In this document: piece by piece, positions 8,655-18,960 of the stretch
How positions within the stretch are numbered: the stretch's first letter is position 1
Layout of the letters: each line of letters begins with the position of its first letter
Assembly: GCA_023627715.1 (NCBI GenBank)
Contig: JAMAHW010000178.1
Coordinates: 1 to 24,416 of the forward strand
Reading direction: 5' to 3'
Source of the DNA: Periconia sp. R9002
Lineage: Eukaryota > Ascomycota > Dothideomycetes > Pleosporales > Periconiaceae
DNA: 24,416 nucleotides
Program-made: the position numbers and the translations under genes
The notes under the pieces: generated by a model
The model's input: only the letters and a program-made list of their open reading frames with translations
The model's database searches: none
What the model was told of the DNA's origin: nothing

Positions 8655-10316
8655 ATGGATTCACGACCCAACATTTTGTGCATCATGGCTGATGACCATG
8701 CATCAAAAGCTATCAGCGCTTACGGTGCTGGCATCAACAACACTCCCCATCTCGACAGGCTGGCCAGAGACGGGATGCTCTTCAATCACTGCTACGTTAC
8801 CAACTCTATTTGCACGCCATCAAGAGCAGCTATCTTGACAGGAACTCACAACCATGTCAACGGGGTAATGACCCTCGATAACAAAATCAACAAGCACATG
8901 CCCAACGTAGCTAAACACCTCCGCGCTGGGGGATACCGCACGGCTATGATTGGGAAATGGCATCTAGGAGAGGGCGAACCACATGAGCCCACCGGATTCG
9001 ATTATTGGAGTGTTCTCCCAGGCCAAGGTGAATATTGGGATCCTGAATTCATCGAGATGCCGGCCTCAGGAAAGGGCGCTAGTGTAGAGCGAGAAGAGAG
9101 TGGCTATGTCACCGACATCATTACGAACAAATCCCTCGACTGGATCACAGCAACCAAAGACTCAGGGAAACCCTTCTTTCTTATGTGCCATCATAAGGCG
9201 CCACATCGCTCTTGGGAATGCGACGTGAAGCACAACCACCTGTATTCCGACAAACCTATCAAAGTGCCCGAGACCTATGACGATGACTACAAGAACCGTG
9301 CCAAAGCTGCGCGGGTTGCCAAGATGCGGGTTGCAGAGGACCTGACCTACCAGGACCTAGGGCTTGTACAACCTGAAGGTGGGCATTCTGTAGGCGTTCG
9401 CGTAAAACAGGAGTCTGGTTCCGCTCAGCGCAAAGTGCCCACGGATCCTAGCATCAAGCTCATTGGCAAAGACAATGGCACCGTCTTTACTTTCAAATCG
9501 CATGCAGAGCTGTCCGCCTTCAAGTTTCAAAGGTATATGCAGCGATACCTGCGCGTGATTCAGTCTATTGACGATAATGTGGGCCGAATGCTTGACTATC
9601 TCGACGAGAATGGTTTGTCAGAGAATACACTGGTCATCTATACTTCGGATCAAGGCTTCTTTCTTGGTGAACATGGATGGTTCGATAAGCGTTTCATGTA
9701 TGAGGAGTCATTCCAAATGCCATTTCTCGTGCGGTTCCCAAAGGAGATAAAACCAGCATCGGTATGCAACGATATTATTTGCAATGTTGACTTCGCACCC
9801 ACGTTCCTGGAACTTGCAGGCATAAGAATCCCGAACTACATGCAAGGAGACTCTATCCTGCCGCTCCTGCGGGCGAAAACCCCAGAAACCTGGCAGCAAG
9901 TTGCTTATCACCGTTACTGGATGCATAACGATGTTATCCACCAAGCATACGCACACTACGGCGTTCGTGATCACCGTTACAAGCTCATTTATTGGTATAA
10001 TGAAGATCTTGGCGTCGTTGGAGCCCGCCCGGGCAAAGCTGAAGATCCGAACCAGGAAGAGGAGAAGGAGTGGGAATTGTTTGACTGCGAGATGGATCCG
10101 TTGGAACTCTTCAACGTGTATGACGATCCGTCATATGCGGGTGTTGTAGCACACATGACGGCTCTACTGGAAGCAAAGATGGAACACATTGGGGACGACC
10201 CTATCCATTTACGCTTGACTGGTCCGAGCAAGGGCGTGCCAGGATCTGTGAAACACGCAGAGCAGAATGGAATATGGCCGGAGGATGTTCAGAACATTGG
10301 AAAGCGCAGACTGTAG
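8655..10316 (+). CDS. Cytosolic bacterial-type sulfatase 2 (GlcNAc-6-sulfatase-like)
   Basis: Single exon of 553 residues, with no signal peptide or membrane segment. The metal ligands are in MADDH (D13, D14). The signature SICTPSR places the formylglycine cysteine at C53. GKWHLGEGEP follows at 100-109 (K101, H103), then TGFDYWSVLPGQGEYW, the HHKAPH segment, YTSDQGFFLGEHGW with the second pair of metal ligands, and a C-terminal DUF4976-like region (YRYKLIYW-type strand, ELFDCEMDPLELFNVYDDP). DDHA...ISAYG with LPGQG is characteristic of bacterial S1 sulfatases that act on GlcNAc-6-sulfate and related sugars. Inferred role: desulfation of a sugar imported by the neighbouring transporter. The lack of introns among intron-bearing neighbours and the bacterial-like motifs suggest an ancient horizontal origin. 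The exact substrate cannot be read from sequence. It looks intact. Confidence 0.93.
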   Translation: MDSRPNILCIMADDHASKAISAYGAGINNTPHLDRLARDGMLFNHCYVTNSICTPSRAAILTGTHNHVNGVMTLDNKINKHMPNVAKHLRAGGYRTAMIGKWHLGEGEPHEPTGFDYWSVLPGQGEYWDPEFIEMPASGKGASVEREESGYVTDIITNKSLDWITATKDSGKPFFLMCHHKAPHRSWECDVKHNHLYSDKPIKVPETYDDDYKNRAKAARVAKMRVAEDLTYQDLGLVQPEGGHSVGVRVKQESGSAQRKVPTDPSIKLIGKDNGTVFTFKSHAELSAFKFQRYMQRYLRVIQSIDDNVGRMLDYLDENGLSENTLVIYTSDQGFFLGEHGWFDKRFMYEESFQMPFLVRFPKEIKPASVCNDIICNVDFAPTFLELAGIRIPNYMQGDSILPLLRAKTPETWQQVAYHRYWMHNDVIHQAYAHYGVRDHRYKLIYWYNEDLGVVGARPGKAEDPNQEEEKEWELFDCEMDPLELFNVYDDPSYAGVVAHMTALLEAKMEHIGDDPIHLRLTGPSKGVPGSVKHAEQNGIWPEDVQNIGKRRL

Positions 10317-10663
10317 CAGATTTGATGGTACATGCCTTCAACATTTCGACTTGGACAGTAGATTATCGTATCTTAGAATATACCATTCGGTGTTCAGCGT
10401 ATATAGAAATTACATCTGGCGCCTCTTTGAGATTCGGATCGATTGATTTGACGGCGTCGGGTTGATACGAGAAAGGCCCAATACGGTCCAGCTTGTCATA
10501 TGCGATGGCAAGGTAGGCACTTGCTCACTTCGATCGCGAGACTGAGTCTAAATATCTCTATCTCCAGGTTCGCTGCGCCAAGCGCCAGGGAACATGCGGA
10601 AATTGCGAGCGTCTCGCTCTGCCATGCTATTCTGCAGACACCAGGTTTTCAAGCAATGACGCC
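10317..10663. other. Intergenic region between sulfatase 2 and the regulator
   Basis: 347 bp holding the sulfatase 2 3' UTR and the regulator's promoter. A partial CGG-type sequence (ACGGCGTCGGG near 10451-10461) resembles the shared motif with one base less spacing. No gene is seen. Confidence 0.5.
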
Positions 10664-13111
10664 ATGCCTCACAACACTGCTCTTTCTTTCATAGAGAACG
10701 ATGGGATGTTTCGAAGACGCCTTCGGGGCGCGAGGGCTTGTGCGGCGTGCAAGATAAGAAAAATTAAATGCTCTGGTACTTATCCAAGCTGTGTAGCCTG
10801 TAAAGAAAGAGGAAGAGCTTGCGTTTATCCTTCTCCTAAACGCCACTTTCGCCGTAATCACACCTCTGAGTCCATACGGGAAATGCCAGAAGGGACAAAT
10901 TCCCCCAACATCGAGGACGCGGTTGATCTGTGTATCGAAAGCCCCGGAAACTCGTCCTTGCTGGACGTGTATGCGCAGCAAATCAACTTTCGATGAGGAC
11001 AGTTCGAGCCAGGCAGTCTTGCCCGTGGAAACACCCGAATCAGTAAGCTGCCACGGGGATGCGAATTCTGGTAAAGGCATAATAATGCCTACGCGAGATA
11101 TACTTGATGGATTTTTATCCATTTTCTTTGAAGTCATTTACCTAATGCCGTCGTATGCTTTCCTCCATTCTCAAACTACAAAGCGAAGATGACATGCCAG
11201 AAAAAACTTTTGTTCCTTACCATTGGCTCTCTGCTCTGTGGCTTCAGTGCACATAAAAGAACAATCTGGAGATATTATCTTGCCAATGCCACCCGCAAGA
11301 GTGCAAGAGAGAGCAGCGGCATGGGTGCACGCTGCGGAACAAAATATATGGCTACAGCTTGGCAATCCAAGTATATCACGACTGCGGACGTTACTACTGA
11401 TCATACATTACCACATGGACACTGCCCATTATCAGCGGGCTTTCATGTTGATTGCCACAGCAGCTCGATTTGCCGCGGGCTTTGAGACTGAACCATGAAC
11501 GCCAGAATTGTGATTGCACTGCACAAGAGGTCGGCCGACGGATCCTCTGGTCCCTCAAAATCGTTGAACGCTACTTCTCTGTCGGTTTTGGTGACTTTGG
11601 TATGTTTCCATTCGAAGTTGTCTATATAGAGTTTCCTCAAAGAGAAGAAGAGTTTCTGGACTCTGAGCGAGATCGACATATTTGGCAAAAAGAAGAAGAA
11701 AATGGCGCATACAGGCTTGTTATTCAATTAGAAGTTGTGCGCCGAGATATTATGAGGTTGACGCGAAACATTACACTGTTGGAAGAACCCTTAACGAATC
11801 TCGCCGAACTCGTCGATCATCATCGCCGTATGATAACTGGCATAAATAGCCTACCTCCTCTACCACAAAGCCATGGCTCGATGGGTTTAAAAGGTTCATT
11901 CGAAGATCGTTGGTTGCCACGTCGTGTGCTCGCACACGTCTCATGGCATCAGACCCACTGCGACCTGTATAAAATCTTGCTTCCAGGCTATTCAGAAGCA
12001 GCATCAAGCACAGTGCTTCGAGCATACGATCCTTCGAAATTGGCTCGTGCCGAAGACCTTTGCTCGCACCATGCGATGCGCATCATCGATATAATCACAA
12101 CACTGAACCAGCACAGCGATCGGTGGCACCTACTGGGATTTAACACTGCTATCTGTGCATATCATGCCACTAGACTGGTTCTTTACATCTCTCGCCTCGG
12201 AAACGGGCGCAACCGCCTCTCACCAGAGTATGCATTAAGTCGCGCTCAGTTGTGTCTTACTGCTTTGAAAAAGGTTCTTCTTTGCTTCAGCCCTTGTCAA
12301 ACCCATAATACGGGAGCTCGAACAGTCTATCCATGTCTTCTCTACGCAGCAACAGCACATTCCACAAGGCAGAGGTGGTTCGTCGGCTATGGTAGCGCAA
12401 CGATATAGCAACAACCCGTCGCCTCAGAGCAACGCAACCACCGCCGACGAATTGCGTAATGCTACAGAAAGGGGTAAAAACAGTGTATCAGACCAATGCA
12501 CAGATGGCGGTCAGGGTCGACATCTCTCTTCAGCGGCACAAGCCCGACAACGCCTCGCAATTCATAGTCTTTTGAGAAGAGCGGATTTTGCGGGCGATGA
12601 AGAGGAAGACGATGAAGTGCAAGTTGGCCAGCCTGAGCTTACAAGGAGCGCTGCTCAACGTACCGGCGATCACTTTCGCGCTGCTGACAACGAGCAAGTG
12701 GAATCCATCACAAACCCACAAATGAAAATTTGCCAGGGAGGGACTCAACAACCAAGCCAACTAGAAATAGATCCAGATATCAATGGGACCAGCTCAATGA
12801 TATCTGCTCCCATAGATACCGTGCCCACTAGCCAAGATACGATGTCGCCAAGTCAGTATGATCTCAATCATACTGTGGACAGCAGTCTACCAACATCAAA
12901 CAACTTGCCAGAACTACGAGAGCAAGCGCAAGTATCTCCAGCCACCTTAGATACCAACACTCCCTCGACAGCTTCAGTCCAGGGCATGATCAATATGATG
13001 ATGCGAAATAGAGCTTGGGACTCAGGGGACATAGAACCGTCCATATTCTCTTGGTGGGGTTCGCAGGACTGGGGCTGGCTTTCTGGTATTAGTGGAAAAC
13101 CAATGTCTTGA
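10664..13111 (+). pseudogene. Zn2Cys6 transcription factor, cluster regulator, apparently broken
   Basis: The ATG at 10664 opens a 110-residue frame with a perfect Zn(II)2Cys6 binuclear cluster at C26, C29, C36, C43, C46 and C53 (CX2CX6CX6CX2CX6C). Downstream sequence matches the fungal-specific transcription-factor domain (PF04082) but needs three changes of frame: between about 10930 and 11020 (possibly a 46-nt intron, 10967-11012), near 11472-11478 inside the conserved AARFAAALRLN segment, and near 12267-12275. There is also an in-frame TGA at 11190-11192 after the conserved PSYAFLH...KRR block. A 48-nt splice ending at 11201 could skip the TGA, but would remove conserved residues. The last frame ends at 13111 in a Ser/Thr/Gln-rich tail closing with WGSQDWGWL, an activation-domain-like end. 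Inferred role: pathway-specific activator binding CGG motifs. Probably non-functional, unless the shifts are sequencing errors. Confidence 0.8.
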
Positions 13112-13282
13112 TAGTTCACTGTAACATATAGTTTTCAACCACAACCAAACTTTCGATGTCTTCTTCATATTGTGTCGTCTAACCAAGGTTTGGCTTTCAC
13201 TCAATTAAAAAGTACCAACACCAAGAAGCATTTAAGAAGATAGTTAATGACATTTTCTGTGCGTTTGGCACATCTAGCAACA
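13112..13282. terminator. Shared 3' region of the convergent regulator and GH3 genes
   Basis: 171 bp between the stop of the rightward regulator and the stop of the leftward GH3 gene. AT-rich and expected to hold both polyadenylation regions. No specific signal can be assigned. Confidence 0.4.
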
Positions 13283-15730
13283 TCATATGACGATTTTTAC
13301 AGGAGTCAGATCAGATAATCTCGAAGAACTACCAACCCAGAAGGTGTAATTTCCTTCTTCAACCGTCCACTCGCCATTCACGTAGAACCCAAGCTCAGTC
13401 AAAGGGATTTTATCGAAGACAACTGTTTCTGTGCTCTCTGTAGCAACGTTAATCTTGGAGAACCGAATCAGTTGCATTACAGGTCGCTCAATAGCTGAGT
13501 ATTCAGGGCGAAAATAGACTTGGACAATTTCCTTGCCCTCCATCTTTCCTTGATTCGTGACCTTTGCAGATACATCGATAGTCCGGTCTGGTCCGGCACC
13601 AGAGGTGGAGATGGAGATATCGGAGATAGAAAAGTTGGTATAGCTCAGCCCATAGCCAAAGGACATTGAGGGCTTTCGAGTCAATTGCGGCCAGTGCCAG
13701 TCATACTTTGTTAAGGATGAAAACCCGCCAACATCGTCTGAGGGAAGGTAGTCGTATGATGCAGGAAAAGCGCCGTTGTGATCTGGGATCGATACGGTGA
13801 GTTTACCACTCGGATTGACCTGTCCCAGAAGAATCTCTACAAGAGAATCGCCGGTGTACTCGCCGGCCAGCCAAGAATGCAGAATCGCCTTGCATCGAGA
13901 AGTTGACCGACTGAGCACGAAACTCTGCCCAGAGCTCATGACTAGAACCGTGGGCACACCAGTATCAAGAATTGCGTCGAGTAATTGTTGTTGAGCTCCA
14001 GGGAATCCTAGGTCTGCATGGGCATAGCCTTCAGTGTCCGTACGGTCGTTGTTGATTGTTTGGGGTATGAAATTCCCGTATCCGGATCCAAGGACGACAA
14101 CTGCGAGGCCAGCTTGTTTAGCTTTATCCACAGCTGCGGAAATGGCGGCCTCGTCCTTAGCATTTGCATCTTGAGCATAGTTGGGGAGCACGGTACTGGT
14201 CCCCTGCGCATAGAGGACATTGTCTTTGCCCAAAGCATTTTCGAAACTCCGAAGAAAGGAGTCACCGTAACGCGAGTCAGCGGGATCGACGGGAGCATAA
14301 TTACCAGCATTTATGATGTTTGCATACGGCCCTATCACCGCAATCTTTGAAGAGATGCTCAAGTTGCTTTTGGCCAGAGGGAGGAATGCGTCATCGTTCT
14401 TGAGCAATACAATCGACTCGCGCGTGATATTTCGATTTAGCGACAGGTGATCTGGATTTCGTAGTGTGCTGGCCAGATCTTCCATTTTCGGCAATGGGTT
14501 GTCAAACATCCCGGTAGAAAACTTGATATGGAGCATCGCACGAACCGCCTCGTCCACTAGAGAATCAATCTCTTCGTTTGACTGCATCGATTTCAGTTCG
14601 ACGAAAAGTCCTTGACCATCGGGCTTCAACTCATGTTCAAGACCTGCCTGAAGGGACCTCACGGCAGCCTCACTTCGATTCCGTGCCACTTTCGACTCAG
14701 TGAGGAGATTTTCTACGGCATTGGCATCTGACATTATGAGACCCTTGAAACCTAGAATGCCGCGTAGGACATCTTGAAGAAGGTACTTGTTGACAGAAGC
14801 CGGAACTCCATCAATGGAGGAGTAAGACGCCATGAGTGAAAGTGGTTGCGCCTCCCGTATGGCTTTGCGGTAGGGTGGAGCAAGGTCGTTGAGGATGTGA
14901 TTGATTCCTCCAAACATGCTGGCGCGGTTGACGCCTCCACTACTGGATCCGAAGAGAAAGTGTTTGATGGTTGTGGCTACTTTAACAAATCCATTGCAGT
15001 CCTTTTCTTGCATGGTTTTGATGTAGCTGGTGCCAAATTCTCCCACAAGGTAAGTGTCTTCGCCATACATCTCCCCATTACGGCCATTGCGAGGATCCTT
15101 GACAATGTCTACTTCTGGGGAGAGCACCCAGTTAATCCCCATGGCGAGATTCTCGTCTCTCGATGCTGCGATAACCTGCTCGTAGAGTGGCAAATTCCAT
15201 GAGGAGGCCATGGAGATAGTGCCGGGAAAGACGGTACCACCGGAAATCCACAAGCCATTGACAGAGTCAGATATGACAATGTAAGGAATATGTAGACGAG
15301 ATCCATCGATTTGTTCAGTACGAAGCTCGTTCATCTGTGGCAACAGATCCGTAGCCCAATTTGCTTGTTGCCCATAACCTTGTGTTGAGTCAGGTAAATA
15401 CTATAAAACACGTAGAAATACGGCTGGCTTACCAATCTGACCATTCTGAGTAGATCGTATTTGCTCGAAAGACGTTCTGTTGAGTACAACACTTCCATTG
15501 ACGCTTCTGAAAGCGGCGCGAATACCGCCCATCTGACCAACTTTCTCTTCCCAAGTCAGGCGTTTGAGAAGATCGTCAGCACGCTCGGCCGGCGTAAGTG
15601 ACGCATTTTTGTATGACTCCGTATCCTTACCTGTTTGATTCTCGTCACCGCACGAATAACTGGAGTTCTGTGCAATAATGCCATTGAACAGGAGTGATCC
15701 AATAGCGAGCAATTGTAGTCGCACGCCCAT
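13283..15730 (-). CDS. Secreted GH3 beta-glycosidase
   Basis: Two exons on the minus strand, 15730-15433 and 15378-13283, with a 54-nt GT-AG intron, giving 797 residues. The upstream in-frame codon at 15772 is TTG, so the ATG at 15730 is the likely start and gives a clean signal peptide (MGVRLQLLAIGSLLFNG). GH3 N domain: LTWEEKVGQM, DSVNG, a NGRNGEMYGED segment, the KHF segment and GLIMSDANAV, where the Asp of MSD (about residue 317) is the expected nucleophile. The GH3 C domain (SIVLLKND-like strand, VLGSG) and a C-terminal fibronectin-III-like domain (EGKEIVQVYF) follow. The pattern is closest to BglX/exo-beta-glucosidase type GH3 enzymes. Expected to remove beta-linked sugars from the non-reducing end outside the cell. 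Divergent from sulfatase 3. Intact; exact specificity unknown. Confidence 0.93.
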
Positions 15731-16578
15731 CTTTGTTTGCGTCTGACTGCGGTCGTAGTTGGGGCTGTTCAATGAGTTTTATGACCAGCGCTGCGCACTG
15801 TAACTATTGGAAGGTAAGACTATATCCCTTTTATGGGCTATCGCCGAATATACAAGAGATTGACTAAATCGTGCTTCCCAAACTGGTATAATTCTTGTCC
15901 CCCACTTAACTTGGGATCCCTCGCGTGGCTAAAATCACCCATACGCGGATCATGACTGCATTCTGTTCACCTATCTCCACACACGTGCTTCGGTCATAGC
16001 TTCATTCTACTCAGATACCTGTATACACATATTGCTATACAGTATGCATAATTGGGTTCTCTTAGCATTTTCATGTCTGTTCGTCTAATGGAGCACTTCC
16101 TATCTTGATTCGATAATTGATGTTAATCTATGCACTGGCTGTTTACTCTACATGTATACACGGAATGCAAACGCACAGCAATTTCCTGCGAAGCTGCAGA
16201 GTCTTTTCACGAAAAATCGCCCAAGGTCGTCGTTTCGCCGAACTGGATGGCAGGAATTAGTTCCGTCCGGGTGTCCTCGTCGGAAGTCGGTCGGTACATC
16301 CAGAACAGGCTAGGCTTCTGACCCCAGATTTATTTGCCGACTGAGAACCTTGGGGTACCACGTAGGGACTTGTATCGTTTGTGAGGAGTATGAGCAAATC
16401 ATAGCTAGCATCAATCCGCATATGCAAGCGGCAGGGAACACGGTCATATGGCATCTTTCTGCTCTGTGCATTGACTATAATCCTCTAAGACCTTGAATAT
16501 AAGACCTGCATGAGGTGAACATCTTATGTATGCTTTGTTACCACAACGCTAATGGGAGACTGATTTCCATGCCCTACA
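15731..16578. promoter_or_regulatory. Divergent promoter between GH3 and sulfatase 3
   Basis: 848 bp between divergent ATGs, with no credible gene. A TATA-like ATAAAAGGG on the minus strand lies near 15824-15832, about 100 bp before the GH3 start. ATATAAG at 16497-16503 lies about 80 bp before the sulfatase 3 start. Shared motif site C is at 16280-16294. Confidence 0.6.
16280..16294 (+). promoter_or_regulatory. Shared CGG-rich motif, site C
   Basis: TCGGAAGTCGGTCGG, 14 of 15 bases identical to site A, about 285 bp upstream of the sulfatase 3 start and 550 bp from the GH3 start. A CCGTCCGGG stretch lies just before it. Confidence 0.6.
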
Positions 16579-18385
16579 ATGCATACTTGTCTCCGACAGA
16601 ATCGTTTCTGGCTGCTTGCCTTGCTAGTTTGCGATGCTGCTAGTGGACGCGCAACGATCCAAGAGCGAGACTTTGTGGTCAATGTAACCAAGTACAATTA
16701 TACAATTGAACATCCGTTCACCATACCACCCAAAGGCAACGGGCTGTGTGTCGAAAAACCCAACATGATTCTGTTCATGCCGGACCAGTTGCGATACGAT
16801 GCTGTTGGCATTTTTGGAAACGAGGTCAGACAAATACATTGGCATATCCTGACCGTGCGCTGATACATATATGCACCAGATCATTCAAAAGCCTAATATC
16901 GATGCTTTCGCAGCCGAAGGAACTCGATTTACGAACATTTTCCAACAAGCTCCAACTTGCTCACAGTCAAGAAGCTCCATGTTTACAGGCCAGTATCCGC
17001 ACGTGGCAGGTCATCGCACGCTTCAAAACTTAGTGAAACCTTGGGAGCCAAATGTCTTCCGTTAGCTGCGTCAGAGCGGCTATCATGTCGCTTCGATCGC
17101 TTCACGTGGTGATCTATTTGACATGAACGCGACCGAGGTATCCTTCGACGAAAATGATTTCTTGGTGGAACAGACCTTGCCAAAATTCTCGTCACCCTCC
17201 TGGAACAAGGATCAGAACAATATTTGGAACAGGCTGTTCTATCTTGGCCTGAGGAATGAAACGCAGGCTATCGACTACGACGCTGTCACGATAAATGGTG
17301 CCTTGAAATGGCTAGAGCACCCACCCAAGGAGCCATGGGTGCTTTTTATCCCACTGCAGTTTCCCCACCCACCGTTCGCTGTAGAGGAGCCCTGGTTCTC
17401 CATGTACAACCGATTGGAAATGCCCATTCCTGTTGCTAGGGAAGAAAAGGTAATGAACCTGTCCCTTTTTCAAACTATGCTAAGCCACCAATAGACTGGA
17501 TATAGTCTCAACTTCATGACCCGAGTACCAACCGAACAAGGTTCCATCAGAGCCACCACCGAACAATGGAAAGAGATTACTGCAACTTACTATGGCATGG
17601 TGTCGCGCATTGATCATCAATTTGGGCAAATCGTCAATAAAACTAAGTCACAAGGTCTCTGGAACGAAACAGTTACCATGTTCTTCACCGACCATGGTGA
17701 ATTCCTCGGTGATTATGGTTTGGTGGAGAAGTGGCTATCAGGCGTTTCTGACAACCTTGTCCACGAGCCTTTGATCATTGGCGGAGCAGGACTTCCTCAA
17801 GGGAAAGTCTATGACGAGATGGCCGAAATGGTAGATCTTGTCCCCACCATGTTGCAGTTCGGAAATGTGCCAGAAACATATCAGCATTACGGCCTGTCTT
17901 TGGTGGATGCCATTAACGCCATGAGCAATGACACCATAATCGCACATAAAGAATATGCGTACACTGAGGGTGGATTCTTGATCGGAGATGAGCCACTTCT
18001 CGAACAGGGCCCTTTCCCGTACGACATTAAGGGTGCGCTTCAACACGACGATCCTTCTCTTGTGGGCATGACACTTGGTATCCGCAACAAGAAGTATACC
18101 TACGTCTACCGATTGTACGAGCCGGATGAGTTGTATGACCGGACAGAAGACATTGACGAACGACACAATCTAGCTGCGCTCCCAGAGTACGCTGAGATCA
18201 GGCTAGAGATGAGAGATGTTGCCTTGCGGTGGTTTTTAGCTACTCCTGGCACGATTCCGTGGTACAGAGATGACAGGAAGCCCAAAGATACTCTTGAGTC
18301 TCCCTATGAGCAGTATAAAACGCGAATTGAAGCTGGGGACTGCACGGGTTATGATTGCAAGGACAAGTTAAAAAGGTTGCGATAG
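16579..18385 (+). pseudogene. Secreted sulfatase 3 with an in-frame TAG and CSQSR active site
   Basis: Three exons, 16579-16824, 16880-17449 and 17495-18385, with introns of 55 and 45 nt (GT-AG, phase 0), giving 568 codons plus stop. Residues 1-23 are a signal peptide. MPDQLRYDAVGIFGN (67-81) holds the metal-binding Asp. The active-site motif is CSQSR at 109-113, with Gln where most sulfatases have Pro. MFTGQYPHVAGHRTL follows, then PLQFPHPPF, FFTDHGEFLGDYG and HEPLIIGG. Codon 144 is TAG (17063-17065), between conserved NVFR and LRQSGYHVA, with the frame open on both sides. No plausible intron covers it. The gene is therefore either a very young pseudogene or relies on read-through. Intended role: desulfation of an extracellular glycan by a sulfatase family different from 1, 2 and 4. 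Confidence 0.88.
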
Positions 18386-18960
18386 TGATTGGTTTCTGTA
18401 AACGATGTTAGCTACTTCTTTACAATCTATATGCATTACGATTTATGTGCATTCTATGCCAAGCGCTGTGGCAATCGCGAGTATGATCAAATGTTGATGC
18501 TCGGTAATTGCAGTAGGAAGCGGCATTTTCTGCTTGATGGAGTAATCATTGACTCTCTGCCGAATTCGCAGCTATCTTGCCTCTGCCGATCTACGTCTAA
18601 AATCAACACGATTGACCCACAGTATTGTGTGATCTGTGCTGCACCCGCAATTGGAAAGCGGCCGACAGCCGTGGTATGCCTAGGCCTCCACTTATTCCCC
18701 GCGATCGGCCCCACACCCATCATAGTCCTAGCGGATGATGCAGTGAAGCTGTCGCTTGTATAGGTAAACCCGCGAAAGTTGTTACTTTTTAGTGTTTTAA
18801 TCTAAGCGGGCATTAAATTTCTCGCAGGCTTGCCGTGTACCGAGCAGACACGATCTCTGCTCCATTTAAAGGTAGATTATCCAGTGTTTTTCCGTGATTT
18901 ATAGTTCTCCTCGACAACCAACACTTGAAGACCAATTATTGCAGCATACGAACCTGTAAG
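18386..18960. promoter_or_regulatory. Promoter region of sulfatase 4
   Basis: 575 bp between sulfatase 3 and the sulfatase 4 ATG. It holds shared motif site D (18658-18672) and a TTTAAA stretch (18865-18870) about 90 bp before the ATG. An open frame at 18389-18763 shows no domain and overlaps the motif, so it is not called. Confidence 0.55.
18658..18672 (-). promoter_or_regulatory. Shared CGG-rich motif, site D (weaker)
   Basis: On the minus strand ACGGCTGTCGGCCGC, 12 of 15 bases identical to site B, keeping the CGGC-N-GTCGGCCG core. About 290 bp upstream of sulfatase 4, a distance similar to the other sites. Confidence 0.45.

Noticed and set aside
11521..11545. Another CGG motif copy (GTCGGCCGAC) in the regulator gene
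   Set aside because: Only a partial match, inside coding sequence; taken as background.
15731..15772. Upstream start of the GH3 gene at 15772
   Set aside because: That codon is TTG; the ATG at 15730 gives a proper signal peptide.
18389..18763. 124-codon frame between sulfatases 3 and 4
   Set aside because: No domain and located in the likely promoter with motif site D.
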